From the NCBI GenBank assembly GCA_963693085.1, contig OY856413.1, positions 545,824,879-545,888,878 on the forward strand: a DNA stretch of 64,000 bases, in the 5' to 3' direction. The notes beneath the pieces were generated by a model that searched no databases, was not told where the DNA came from, and saw only the letters and a program-made list of their open reading frames with translations. Below, piece by piece: positions 38,353 to 52,267 of the stretch. Source of the stretch: Alisma plantago-aquatica. Its lineage: Eukaryota; Streptophyta; Magnoliopsida; Alismatales; Alismataceae. The translations under genes and the position numbers were made by a program. How positions within the stretch are numbered: position 1 is the stretch's first letter; each line of letters opens with the position of its first letter.

Positions 38353-41300
38353 TGTAACACCCCTCCCTAGGGTTTCTTACGTAACCAGCGGAAACACAGC
38401 CTAATCCCCAGTATTATACATAATGTGGGGTACTTGGCATATTAGGGAGGGATTGTCACATGCATGATCTCATATCAAGAAATAAATAACACTTGGCATT
38501 CATATAAATATAGATTCATACATAGAGTTCTCCTTGGAAAGGTAACTACATCATAGTTATAAAGGAATGCTAAACATGAACTAGATAATCATGAAAATAT
38601 AGGATCTCCATAGATGGACGTCCCACCAGGCAACAACTCCCTAGGTCTTTGAGTCCTTAGTATTCTCAAGATGATTCCTTCTCCTTAGCTCCAACTCCTG
38701 CGGACATCTCGTCCCCAGCCATGCAAAGGAAAAACAAACATGGTGAGTAAACGGCATTGGCATGTTATAAAGCATAATAATAACATATAAATTGATTTGA
38801 CATAAACATGAACATGCATTAACATTAATCATTTATTGGCATCTTTTACATGAAGAATTTGACTAGAAGTATATGCTCCTCTCTTAATGCCCCATAAGGA
38901 GCCCATAATGCTCAGAAAGCCCATAATTGCTTGAAAAGCCCATAATGCTCGGAAAGCCCATAACAAGGTGCATATAAATCTAAATCAAATTCCCTTAACC
39001 ATGATCTTTCTTAGACTATACTTATCTTCTTAATAACCTGAGATTAATCCTAGTTGGGATTTCTCCCTCTTGAACATAATGGGATTTCTCCCCATGAAAC
39101 ATAATGGGATTTCTCCCTCTTAAGCATGGATGGGAATTTCTTCCCTCTAGATCTTGGTTTGATGTTCCTTAACCATAATTCATAACATAATTGTGGTTTC
39201 TATACTTAGACTTAGATTATAGCAAACAAGCATTCAATAATCATATACTTGGAAGATAAACATGCATTTGTCATGACTTTAACATAAAGTGATTAACAAT
39301 ATTCATAAACATGCAATAAATCAAGTTTACTATGCCAAGGGCATGGCTCGCTTACCTTGAGCTAAATCACCTAAGTCAAACCTAGTTTTACTGATTGGAT
39401 TACTTCAAACACCTAAAATTAGATTAAAACATTATATGTACATGAATTCATAGCCTTGAAACCCTAATTCGTTCATATAAGAATTGAGATGTGAAAACAG
39501 AGAAAACAAGCGATAAAAACTAGAAAATCGGATTCCTTAATGAAAATTCTTTCCAAAATGTATTTTCACGGATTTTTTTGATAATCAGGCAATTTACTAT
39601 AAATTTACAAAGATTTAGCCAATTGGAAATTAAAGAAAAGCCAACTGGCGTTTGAGTCAGTGCTGATAGGCCTTAGGCCCACGCTGAGGTGGCCCAGTCG
39701 CATTCTGCCATTTTGGCTCGACACTGAGCACTTGCGATCAAGGAGGGGAGGACAGGTGAAAACCCAAAATGCCCTCGCGGGTAAAAAAATCATAAAAAGG
39801 TTGACAGGGGTACCTAGGTCATTTCGTGACCAGGATTTCTCCCTGCTTGCCCCCATGGCGAGAGTAGCATCAGAAGGTTCATCTCCGATCAAAACCTGAG
39901 AAGGCAGAAAGACGCTAGTTGCATTTGAGATCTCTACTACATCCGCAGTACCAGGGCGAGGCCATTGAGCCTAAGGTCGGGCCCTGATGTGCACAGGATC
40001 ACGAGACAACTCTTTGCAGTCATAGGCATGGATGTCGGGACTCTGCCTGGAGGTGCGCCCAATACAAGAAGCTCGAGGAGAAGACTATCCCAAGCAAAAC
40101 TGAAACCGTGGTAGGTTCCTGGACTTACGACGAAGGCGTTGACCCAAGCCAAGGGCCGGAACAGCACTACCTCGCCGGAGAGGCAGGAAAACAGAGAATT
40201 GTGAGATGGAACAGGGGCGACGGTCCCTATGTCAAAAACCGGTGAAACATGCTCGAAACAATGAGATGAGGGCCGGGATAAGTTTGTGAAGGGAAGGCAG
40301 AGCTACATCCAACACTTTTGTGGTTAGAGGACCACTGGGTTTTGCTGGAGCTTGGGCACCGGCGAGCACCATTGGCGGCTCTACAGGACCCGCTAGAAGG
40401 GGCGACCGCGAGACAAACTGAGAAAGGAAAAACGAAGGTGAGGCTCTGAGGATGCTCAACGCGTTCACAATTGTGCCGAGGTGACAGCAGGAGATAGGGC
40501 AAAGTCAAGGTCACCAAAGAAGACAACTCGAGTAGGTCGGGGAGTTCGGGAGCTCTCGGGGCCGAATTGGCAGTGGAGAAGGAGGGCTCGTGGGCTGGCA
40601 GTGCTCTCTGAATGTCTAGGTTGAGGCGAGATGGAGCGGGGGAGGTGTCTGTGAAAAAAAGGTAGCGAGCCCTAAAAGGGCATGTCTTGTATAGACCGAG
40701 GGAGAAGGCGAGTAAGGGATTGCCCGGTTCGTCTTGACTTCACGAACTCGTTGGCGAAAGAATCAATGGAAACGGTCCCATAATAAGGGAGATAGAGATC
40801 ATCGAAGGAAACGATGTGAAACGGTTCCAGCTTGCGAGAAACACAGAGGTAGAAGAGAATGTAAGTGTTGTTGGATCTTGATCCAACGGTCACTGTGTGT
40901 GCGTGCAAGAAATAAAGCAGAGTAACGTGTGACATTCAATAAAACCGGGACTTTAGGGAAATAAAAGCAATTAATGACATTCTCAATAGTTTCTTAGCCA
41001 AACTATATACAAATCATTCAAAATCGATTTGAAGGGTCAAAAATGGTCATAATGGGTTCAAATTTGAACCATAGGTACATGAGACGGTCTAGAACATTCC
41101 TATTTAATTATATTTGATGCTTGTACTCGTTTTAGGCCTAAAGTAGCAAAATCCCCATGTATACTTAAATGACCATGATTAATGCAAATAAAGCCATTAA
41201 TTCTTCAAATAAGAATTGAAAACCATAAAAACGTGCATTCAACATTATTTAATTTCAATTAACAATATGGAGTCCATTAAGCAAGAAATTAAACATGTAA

Positions 41301-41570
41301 ATCACTAATTATCATATGAGAGAGAAAATTTGACATAAAAGCATTTATCCTCATTTTCTTAAACAAAAGGGCATGGATATATATATATATATGAAAACAT
41401 TTTCTTTAAATAGAACAAGGTTAAGAGAGAAATTGGACATAATAAAATAATTTTGTAAAACTAACATGGGCAAATTACATTTAAGTCCTCAACAATTATC
41501 TAATTTGGAAAAAGAGCATGCAAGGAATAAAATAGTTTAAAATTTTGCATAATAAGAGTGGGATGTTACA
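38353..41570 (-). repeat. LARD-B 3' LTR (left copy)
   Basis: The LTR is about 3.2 kb and includes a GC-richer block at about 39,640-40,930 with several short open frames on both strands, repeated in the right LTR (43,540-44,840). One minus-strand frame near 40,935 begins MSHVTLLYF. No domain is recognised and the frames differ between copies. Confidence 0.9.
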
Positions 41571-42258
41571 ATTCTACCCACCTTAAATAAATTTCGTCCC
41601 CGAAATTTCCTAGAGTTTCTACCCACCTTAAGGGTTTTACATAAACTTGCAAATTTTCCATACAAAATTTTATTATAAAAGAAGCATGCATAAACAAAGT
41701 ATCATGATTCAACATAAATTACCTAACTACCCTTACTAAGTCTCATACTTACTCCTTATCATTACACCTAACTCATTATACTTATGGAATCTATCTCTTA
41801 CTTACCATGACTACATCTTCATAGTTGTCTAACCTTAGGTCATGTATCCTTCATCTCTTTATATGTGGTGATCAAGCACATATTTAGAAATGTTAGATCT
41901 TTTCATGTTACATCTCACCAACTTATTTGTACATGTCTCCCATACCACACACACAATTAAGAAAGTAAGACACATGAAAAGTCACATTAAATGACATTTT
42001 CCTCAAAACTCAATTGGGTGGCCCTTACCATTGAGACAAGGAGAAACATGTCATTATCTAGGGTTTGGTTTAAACTACATGAGCATGCTAACCTGTACTT
42101 CTCTAATGAGGTGAGGGTTATAGTCATCTTTAGGGCTCTCTAGACATACTGGTATACATAATCATGTTCTCGACTTCTATTTCTTCATCCTAGGGTGACC
42201 TGCATGAATCCTTATTGTTGCCTTAGTGGCCATCTATTTCTTGCTCTGATACCATTAA
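41571..42258 (-). mobile_element. LARD-B internal domain
   Basis: It holds 688 bp with a primer-binding site at one end and a polypurine tract at the other. No coding sequence is left except the tail of the gypsy pol region beside the tract. Confidence 0.85.
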
Positions 42259-45200
42259 TGTAACACCCCTCCCTAGGGTTTCTTACGTAACCAACGGAAG
42301 CACAGCCTAATCCCCAGTATTATCCATAATGTGGGGTACTTGGCATATTAGGGAGGGATTGTCACATGCATGATCTCATATCAAGAAATAAATAACACTT
42401 GGCATTCATATAAATATAGATTCATACATAGAGTTCTCCTTGGAAAGGTAACTACATCATAGTTCTAAAGGAAAGTTAAACATGAACTAGATAATCATGA
42501 AAATATAGGATCTCCATAGATGGACGTCCCACCAGGCAACAACTCCCTAGGTCTTTGAGTCCTTAGTATTCTCAAGATGATTCCTTCTCCTTAGCTCCAA
42601 CTCCTGCGGACATCTCGTCCCCAGCCATGCAAAGGAAAAACAAACATGGTGAGTAAGCGACATTGGCATGTTATAAAGCATAAAAATAACATATAAATTG
42701 ATTTTACATAAACATGAACATGCATTAACATTAATCATTTATTGGCATCTTTTACATGAAGAATTTGACTAGAAGTATATGCTCCTCTCTTAATGCCCCA
42801 TAAGGAGCCCATAATGCTCGGAAAGCCCATAATTGCTCGGAAAGCCCATAATGCTCGGAAAGCCCATAGCAAGGTGCATATAAATCTAAATCAAATTCCC
42901 TTAACCATGATCTTTCTTAGACTATACTTATCTTCTTAATAACCTGAGATTAATCCTAGTTGGGATTTCTCCCTCTTGAACATAATGGGATTTCTCCCCA
43001 TGAAACATAATGGGATTTCTCCCTCTTAAGCATGGATGGGAATTTCTTCCCTCTAGATCTTGGTTTCATGTTCCTTAACCATAATTCATAACATAATTGT
43101 GGTTTCTATACTTAGACTTAGATTATAGCAAACAAGCATTCAATAATCATATACTTGGAAGATAAACATGCATTTGTCATGACTTTAACATAAAGTGATT
43201 AACAATATTCATAAACATGCAATAAATCAAGTTTACTATACCAAGGGCATGGCCTGCTTACCTTGAGCTAAATCACCTAAGTCAAACCTAGTTTGACTGA
43301 TTGGGTTACTTCAAACACCTGAAATTAGATTAAAACATTATATGTACATGAATTCATAGCCTTGAAACCATAATTCGTTCATATAAGAATTGAGATGTGA
43401 AAACAGAGAAAACAGGCGATAAAAACCAGAAAATCGGATTCCTTAATGAAAATCCTTTCCAAAATGTATTTTTGCGGATTTTTCTGATAATCAGGTGATT
43501 TACTATAAATTTCCAAAGATTCTGCCAATTGGAAATTAAAGAAAAGCCAACTGGCGTTTGAGTCAGTGTTGATAGGCCTTGGGCCCACGCTGAGGTGGCC
43601 CAGTCGCATGCTTCCATTTTGGCTCGGCACTGAGCACTTGCGATCAAGGAGGGGAGGACAGGTGAAAACTCAAAATGCCCTCGCGGGTGAAAAAAATCAT
43701 AAAAAGGTTGGCAGGGGTACCTATGTCATTTTGTAACCTAGATTGCTCCCTGCTTGCCCCCATGGCGAGAGTAGCATCAGGAGGTTCATCTCCGATCAAA
43801 ACCTGAGAAGGCAGAAAGATGCTGGTGGCATTTGAGATCTCTACTACATCCGCAGTACCAGGGCGAGGCCATTGAGCCTAAGGTCGGGCCCTGATGTGCA
43901 CAGGAGCTCGGGACAGCTCTTTGCAGTCATAGGCATGGATGTCGGGACTCTGCCTGGAGGTGCGCCCAATACAAGAAGCTCGAGGAGAAGACTATCCCAA
44001 GCAAAACTGAAACTGTGGCAGGTTCCTGGACTTGCGACGAAGGCGTTGACCCAAGCCAAGGGCCGGAACAACACTACCTCGCCGGAGAGGTAGGAAAACA
44101 GAGAATTGCGAGATGGAACAGGGGCGACGGTCCCTATGTCAAAAACCGGTGAAACATGCCCGAAACAATGAGATGAGGGTCGGGATAAGTTTGTGAAGGG
44201 AAGGCGGAGCTACATCCAACACTTTTGTGGTCGGAGGACCACTGGGGTTGCCTGGAGCTTGGGTGCCGGTGAGCACCATTGGCGGCTCTACAGGACCCGC
44301 TAGAAGGGGCGACCGTGAGACAAACTGAGAAAGGAAAAATGAAGGTGAGGCTCTGAGGATGCTCACCGCGTTCACAATTGCGCTGAGGTGACAGCAGGAG
44401 ACGGGGCGAAGTCAAGGTCACCAAAGAAGACAACTCGAGTAGGTCGGGGAGTTCGGGAGCTCTCGGGGCCGAATTCGCAGTGCAGAAGGAGGGCTCGTGG
44501 GCCGGCAGTGCTCTCTGAATGTCTAGGTTGAGGCGAGAGGGAGCGGGGGAGGTGTCTGTGAAAAAAGGCAGCGATCCCTAAAATGGCATGTCTTGTATAG
44601 ACTGAGGGAGAAGGCGAGTAAGGGATTGCCCGATTCGTCTCGACTTCACGAACTCGTTGGCAAAGAATCAATGGAAACAGTCCCATAATGAGGGAGATAG
44701 AGATCATCGAAGGAAACGCTGTGAAACGGTTCCAGCTTGCGAGAAACACAGAGGTAGAAGAGAATGTAAGTGTCATTGGATCTTGATCCAATGGTCACTG
44801 TGTGTGCGCGCAAGAAATAAAGCAGAGTAACGTGTGACATTCAATAAAACTGGGACTTTAGGGAAATAAAAGCAATTAATGACATTCTCAATAGTTTCTT
44901 AGCCAAACTATATACAAATCATTCAAAATCGATTTGAAGGGTCAAACATGGTCATAATGGGTTCAAATTTGAACCATAGGTACATGAGACAGTCTAGAAC
45001 ATTCTTATTTAAATATATTTGATGCTTGTACTCGTTTTAGGCCTAAAGTAGCAAAATCCTCATGTATACTTAAATGACCATGATTAATGCAAATAAAGCC
45101 ATTAATTCTTCAAATAAGAATTGAAAACCATAAAAACGTGCATTCAACATTATTTAATTTCAATTAACAATATGGAGTCCATTAAGCAAGAAATTAAACA

Positions 45201-45471
45201 TGTAAATCACTAATTATCATATGAGAGAGAAAATTTGACATAAAAGCATTTATCCTCATTTTCTTAAACAAAAGGGCATGGATATATATATATGAAAACA
45301 TTTTCTTTAAATAGAACAAGGTTAAGAGAGCAATTGGACATAATAAAATAATTTTGTAAAACTAACATGGGAAAATTACATTTAAGTCCTCAACAATTAT
45401 CTAATTTGGAAAAAGAGCATGCAAGGAATAAAATAGTTTGAAATTTTGCATAATAAGAGTGGGATGTTACA
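42259..45471 (-). repeat. LARD-B 5' LTR (right copy)
   Basis: This is near-identical to 38353-41570, with scattered substitutions and a shorter TA run near 45,285. The close match points to a recent insertion compared with LARD-A. Confidence 0.9.
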
Positions 45472-45783
45472 CCAGTACTACTCCAAGCTGAGCACGCTTA
45501 AATATAGAGTTCTTAGTGATGAGCTCCCGAAAAAGGAGGTGCACCTTGGTGATATGGGTAGTCCAATCATTCCTTTTAAGATCATGTTATCCCAGGCCTC
45601 AAATCCTAGCATGTTACACTAATTATGTGAATCAAAGTATGATTAAACCTTCTAATTGTATTTAAAACATCAAAAATTAAGTACCAACACTAATCAAGCT
45701 TTAAACCATGATCAAATTAGTTAAGCATACCATCATCCAAGTAAACCCTAACTAGATGACTAATTTGAAAATGGGTCATTACA

Positions 45784-46430
45784 GTGACAACCATCTCCAA
45801 TCCCAATGAACACAAACTAAAATCCTTCCCTTTTTGCTTGAATTTTCTTTTATCAAACCTGAAACTTCCATTTAATTATAGGTTATGAAAATGTTCAAAT
45901 TACCAATTATTGGATGTTGTGAGGGTTCTTAATATCCTCCTCGCTCATAATAAGATCATCAAACTTAGTCTTTGGTCACATTTTTCTTTTCCCTATCTGC
46001 CCTCAGATCAAGTGCAGTCAAATTCAATTTTCTCAAGTTTTCTCACTAATTTAAACACATATTACCATTTTTTCTTGTTTATGAATAAAATACAGTGGAG
46101 AATTTGAGCTTTATCTATAATAATTTCATTATATTCTATAAAATCATTGAACTAGCTTCATCTTACCATTTCGTTTCCAAATAGGTAAATAGTCATTCTG
46201 CACAGGTGGCAAGTAGGCTCTTGTTGATTTTGTTTATGTAATGTGCGAGAGAGGAGAGTCTACTTTATTCCTAATTTTAGTCTTCACAACAAATTAAAAA
46301 ACCTATCACTAGAAGTCTCACCACTTATGAAGGCTTCCACTTATGTTAATTGGACATTACAATTCAATTGTTAATATGAACATGTTCTATTGTCCCAAAC
46401 CAACAATTAGCATAATACATTCCTCTCTCT
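45784..46430. other. Flank of LARD-A, no recognised feature
   Basis: This continues the sequence left of 14013 after one copy of GTGAC. Only short spurious frames are seen. Confidence 0.5.
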
Positions 46431-46431
46431 A

Positions 46432-48654
46432 GTAGGAAGCATAACCTTGGAAAAGTCGGTCCTTCTTTCTCAGCATTGCTACACCATGAAAATGACTCAA
46501 CTACCCACATCTTGTTGCAATAAGATTGATCAGATCATTTGGAATTTTATTTGAAACAGGGCCTCACACTCCAAAAAATTGAACTTGGTGTCATCGAAGC
46601 ACATTACCCAAGCTCACCATAGGGGAAGACTTGACATCAAACATGCAAAAGAATTTAACAAGTCTTTATTAATGAAATCACCCTAAACATTCATTGAAAA
46701 CGAATCCACCCCCTAGATTCAACTCATTAAAGTGAAATACTCCAATCAAAGGGCAGGCAACCCCACTAGCTCCCATCTCTGGAGAAGCATCAAGGATTCT
46801 CTTGCTTTTCTTCTAAATAATTATAGGAAAGTTGTGGTCTCCAGCTGGGATACTGAAGTGGGGAAAGGATGCCTGGGTAGGGGACGGCTATGCACCAATC
46901 CTACAATCTCACCAATCACATCCCAAATGATATCAAAGACTTAAAGGTCATTTTTCTAGTTAAGGATGATGGATCTTGGGATTCTGATTTCCTTCATCAT
47001 TGGTTTACAATGCCAAATGTGGTTGACATTCTTTGCATACCGCCACCCAGGACCCACTATGGCCATGACAACCTCATTTGGTTACATTCTAATGATGGAA
47101 ACTTCTCAACAAGAACAACTTATAGAGTCCTTAGTGACACCACTGAAATAGCTAGCCTTGACCACTATTCTATAATTTGGTTAATGTCGATCCTGCACAG
47201 AGTTAAGTCACATCTTTGGCTTATTCATAGGGATAGATTGTTCACAAACGTTATCAGGTTGAAGAAGAAGATTTCTGACTATAGCTTTTGTACCAAATGC
47301 AATATGACTGATGAGATAGTCCTACACGCGATCGGAGACTATGAAGAAGTTAGAAAGACATGGATGCTCCTCCTTCTACTAGAAGAATCGGATTTTTTTT
47401 TATAAAGGGCGCCTGCCATTTTATTAGTAATCAAATCGTCTGCAACAAGTACAAGGATCTGATCCTCAAAACTCTCCCCTTCACAGTGATGGTTAATAAA
47501 ATGACAGGCAGAAGAGGCCAAAACATGTGCTATTCTATTACTTTGCCTTTTAACAAAATAGAAATTAAAAGAAAGGAAACTAAGGGAAAGATCGGTAATG
47601 TCCCGGACGATGATATCTTCGTAGCCTCGTCCACTATATCCCTTCTTAACCGCCTCCACCAGAAGAAAGCAATTTGTATCCACCACCACGTCCAAAAAAT
47701 CCTTCCTGAGCACTAGCTGCATGTCATTTAGAACAACCATACCCTCCATACTAAACACTGAATACGGCTATTCTAGACGGTATTGGAAGGTCCACAAAAG
47801 CTGTCCGTGCTCATTCCTAAAATCAGATTTATTTGTATCAGATTCTATTATGTCATGACTTGGGTACAACCTAAAATCCTTGAAGAAGTTAGAAGGATGG
47901 GATGTGCTCTTCAAAATTTCCCGCTAGCTATTTTGGAAAAATAGGAATGTTCGTATCTTCGAAAACTTAGCTAACTAAAATTGATCCTTGCTATCTCTTG
48001 CCACGCTGAAGCATCCGGATTCATGAAATCCTTCCCATCCCCCGCTCTCCACCGTAGCAATAGTCTACCTGAAGCACATCATCCGATTAGAATAAAACCC
48101 AACACCCTTGTGGCGAACGTCGACAGATTAGTGAGCTCCAAAGACAACTGTACCACGACAAGCCTGGTCATAAGGGATAGGGAAGGATTCTCGAAAGGTG
48201 GTTCCTCTTCATATTTACGGGGATCTAACCCATTGCAAGGAGAGTCATATGCTATCCTTGATGGTTTGGCGTACTCTCGATCCAAGGAAGCCACCTGATT
48301 TATCATATTAAGTGACTCAAAACTGGCTGTGCAATGGGTAATGGCTTTAAAGAACCTCCAGTCAAATAAAACTCCAGATACAATCTATTAGAGAAAGATG
48401 GGCGTTATCTCCAGTCAAGGAAGTAATCCACGTGCGACGAGCCATGAACAACTGTGTTGATTTACTAGCTAGATAGTGCTTGAAGCAACCAGACCTCATA
48501 GTTCCACTCGACTCATGTCCTCCTTTTCCCCTTAATAGTTTTCTTGAGGATTTTGAAGTCTTTCCTGCTCTTTTTAGTGCCTCTCGAGATAGCTCAGTAA
48601 CCCAATGGGTCCAGCTATAATCAAGACTTAACCTTGATATTTTCCAAAAAAAAA
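46432..48654 (+). pseudogene. LINE-1: 5'-truncated non-LTR retrotransposon, RT C-terminus to RNase H
   Basis: The order of LINE ORF2 C-terminal parts on the + strand is clear. First is the RT thumb-like region (ITLEKSVL, YTMKMTQLP, KIDQIIWNFI, LDIKHAKEFNKSLLMKS; about 46438-46690). Next is the zf-RVT domain (46890-47390, DDGSWDSDFLHHWF, HDNLIWLHSNDGNFSTRTTYRVLS, FCTKC). Last is RNase H (about 47940-48450, SSKDNCTTTSLVIRDREGF, GESYAILDGLAYSR, SDSKLAVQWV). A run of nine A at 48646-48654 marks the 3' end. Multiple frameshifts and stops make it dead. It is interrupted at 47390-47818 by a second LINE fragment on the minus strand. Confidence 0.88.
47390..47818 (-). pseudogene. LINE-2: RNase H-only LINE 3' fragment inserted backwards in LINE-1
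   Basis: The minus strand encodes an RNase H-type C-terminus (SVFSMEGMVVLNDMQLVLRK, VVVDTNCFLLVEAVKKG, NFYFVKRQSNRIAHVLASSA) in an open frame of 139 codons (47339-47758) whose end runs into LINE-1. It finishes with a short A tail (T run on the + strand, 47392-47401). The LINE-1 reading resumes after it. The flanks AATCGGATTT (near 47386) and AATCAGATTT (near 47821) look like a 10-bp target duplication with one change. This is a severely 5'-truncated copy. Confidence 0.75.
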
Positions 48655-48752
48655 GTTGTGACATGGTGTGATAATATCTAGGCAAAGAAAGTTTTTTTTT
48701 TAAATTTGGGTTGTATTCCATTTCTCTAACTGATACATTTTTGTTTGTGCTC

Positions 48753-48756
<4 letters not shown>

Positions 48757-48835
<79 letters not shown>
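48757..48835. repeat. (TA)n(GA)n microsatellite abutting MITE copy 1
   Basis: A TA run of about 43 bp is followed directly by a GA run of about 36 bp, which ends at the MITE's CAGGC. Confidence 0.95.
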
Positions 48836-48836
<1 letters not shown>

Positions 48837-49233
48837 AGGCTAGAATACACTCGAGTGTATGTGGAGCATAATACACAGGATACACTCAAGTAGTTCTCCA
48901 TGATGTAATATTTTTTTTTAAATCTAAACCATTGATCTTCTTAAACATCTTGTGAATAGCGCACATATAAAATTTGAAGCTCATTTAAACATTTATATGT
49001 CATGTTATGAAGACCAAAAAAATTATGCATTTCAAATTAGTTTTAGTGCGTTGATTTTGTTGCCTTCAGATGAGTGATTTGCACTCATCCAAATGGGTAC
49101 AAAATTCTTATGTAGCCTACTTATAGTATGACAATGAAGATCAATGGTTTACATTTTATAAAATAAAGTCATGATATGCAAACACAACTTGAGTGTAGTG
49201 TGTGATTCGTACACTCAAGTGTATTCTAGCCTG
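48836..49233 (+). mobile_element. MITE copy 1, CAGGCTAGAATACACTCGAG family
   Basis: This non-coding element of 398 bp has inverted ends CAGGCTAGAATACACTCGAG and CTCAAGTGTATTCTAGCCTG. The ends contain the palindrome ACACTCGAGTGT. It is bounded by GA repeats on the left and CT then TA repeats on the right. Two more copies follow. Confidence 0.88.
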
Positions 49234-49235
49234 AC

Positions 49236-49237
49236 CT

Positions 49238-49324
<87 letters not shown>

Positions 49325-49375
49325 GTATATATATATATGTATATATATATATATGGAGAGAGAGAGAGAGAGAGT
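49236..49375. repeat. (CT)n(TA)n(GA)n microsatellite between MITE copies 1 and 2
   Basis: The order CT, TA, GA is symmetrical, as if two MITEs with (GA)(TA) tails met tail to tail. Confidence 0.95.
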
Positions 49376-49733
49376 CAGGCTAGAATACACTCGAGTGTAA
49401 AGATTGCACGAATACACTCAAGTATACTTACATATCAAGACTATTTTTTTACAAAATGTAAACCATTGATCTTCACTGTCATACTATAACTAGGCTACAT
49501 ATAAATTTTGAACCAATTTGGATGAGTGTAAGTCACTTATATAAGAGCAACAAAATCGACGCGTGAAACTAATTTAAAATGTAATTTTTTTTTGTTCTTT
49601 AAAAATGACCTATAAATGTCTAAATGTGTTCAAATTTTGTATATGAGCTATTCACAAGATGTTTAAGAAGATCAATAGATTAGATTTAAAAAAATATATT
49701 GCATCATGAAAAACTACTTGAGTGTATTCTAGC

Positions 49734-49736
<3 letters not shown>
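49376..49736 (-). mobile_element. MITE copy 2, inverted
   Basis: This copy of 361 bp has the same inverted ends. The internal sequence matches copies 1 and 3 in reverse complement. Confidence 0.88.

Positions 49737-49810
<74 letters not shown>
49737..49810. repeat. (CT)n(TA)n microsatellite abutting MITE copy 2
   Basis: A CT run is followed by a TA run ending near 49810. Confidence 0.95.
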
Positions 49811-49813
<3 letters not shown>

Positions 49814-50191
49814 GACAACGATCCAGTGAGAAACAAATCTTGGTGAGAGAATGAGAGGCATTTGAATAACTCTCCACATAGATTAGAAGTATACATAAAT
49901 ATTTACCTTCCTATAAAATTTGATCACCATCCAATTGGTAGATCATTCACAACAAAAGAATATTTTTCGATGCTCTATTTTGAATTTCAGGCTGACTGGT
50001 GGATGTTAAAAGTGTATATTTTACATATGGACATGCAAATAATGTTAGATTGTAATCATTTTTTATGAGAAGGTAAATGAAATGATGCTTTTTCCATCTA
50101 TATGGTTGGATTTTAAGAAACAATGCTGAATTTGTAGTTATTCAAATGTTTCTCATACTCTCACCGTAGGATGTTTCTCACTAGATCACTA

Positions 50192-50193
<2 letters not shown>

Positions 50194-50255
<62 letters not shown>

Positions 50256-50256
50256 T
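50194..50256. repeat. (TA)n(GA)n microsatellite abutting MITE copy 3
   Basis: A TA run is followed by a GA run that ends at the MITE's CAGG. Confidence 0.95.
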
Positions 50257-52258
<2,002 letters not shown>

Positions 52259-52267
52259 TACATCGTG

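Larger units (their letters stand above)
38353..45471 (-). mobile_element. LARD-B: long-LTR gypsy-derived element inside a Cassandra LTR
   Basis: The ends are TGTAACACCCCTCC (38353) and GGATGTTACA (45471), flanked by CCAAT (38348-38352) and CCAGT (45472-45476), a 5-bp duplication with one change. LTRs 38353-41570 and 42259-45471 (about 3.2 kb each) enclose 688 bp. Hand count over the first 175 bp shows three LTR differences. The primer site TGGTATCAGAGCAA (minus, 42241-42254) and a purine tract at 41571-41585 set the minus orientation. The sequence before the tract (minus strand, ATTTCGGGGACGAAATTTAT) is the standard end of plant gypsy pol, so the parent was probably a Tekay/Del-like element. 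Confidence 0.93.
35168..45618 (-). mobile_element. Tandem Cassandra TRIM array: seven LTRs, six internal domains
   Basis: LTRs (minus strand) are 35168-35381, 35634-35924, 36178-36468, 36722-36962, 37144-37434, 37687-37950 and 38204-45618 (split by LARD-B). Full LTRs are about 291 bp, from TGTAACATCC to GGTCGTTACA read on the minus strand. Between them are short internal domains of about 250 bp. These have a tRNA-iMet primer site (TGGTATCAGAGCC, intact in most units) and a purine tract GTGGGGGAGAT. Each LTR carries a 5S rRNA-like segment, the hallmark of Cassandra. The array is flanked by CTAAT (35163-35167, 45619-45623). The first LTR and the fourth LTR plus its internal domain have deletions. 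No protein is encoded. Confidence 0.95.
14013..45783 (-). mobile_element. LARD-A: long-LTR gypsy-derived element, host of a nested insertion cluster
   Basis: The outer ends are TGTCAGGACCC (14013) and GGGTCATTACA (45783), flanked by a perfect 5-bp duplication GTGAC (14008-14012 and 45784-45788). Two direct LTRs enclose about 0.8 kb of non-coding internal sequence. The primer site sits next to the right LTR and a purine-rich tract next to the left LTR, so the element is on the minus strand. Without the nested insertions it would be about 10.3 kb, nearly all LTR, which fits a LARD (large retrotransposon derivative). It needs proteins from elsewhere. Hand count over about 100 bp near the LTR start shows three differences between the LTRs. 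Confidence 0.9.
19603..45783 (-). repeat. LARD-A 5' LTR (right copy), split by CACTA and Cassandra
   Basis: The LTR is carried in three pieces: 19603-22005, 33044-35167 and 45619-45783, after allowing for target duplications. Its start reads CAGACCCACTC, where the left LTR has TGTCAGGACCCACTC, so the first few bases have been lost beside the primer site. The right end GGGTCATTACA matches the left LTR end. Confidence 0.9.

Noticed and set aside
43354..44840. Short gene-like frames in the LARD-B LTR
   Set aside because: Lengths and frames differ between the two LTR copies, and no domain or splice pattern was seen; kept only as a finding about the GC-rich block.
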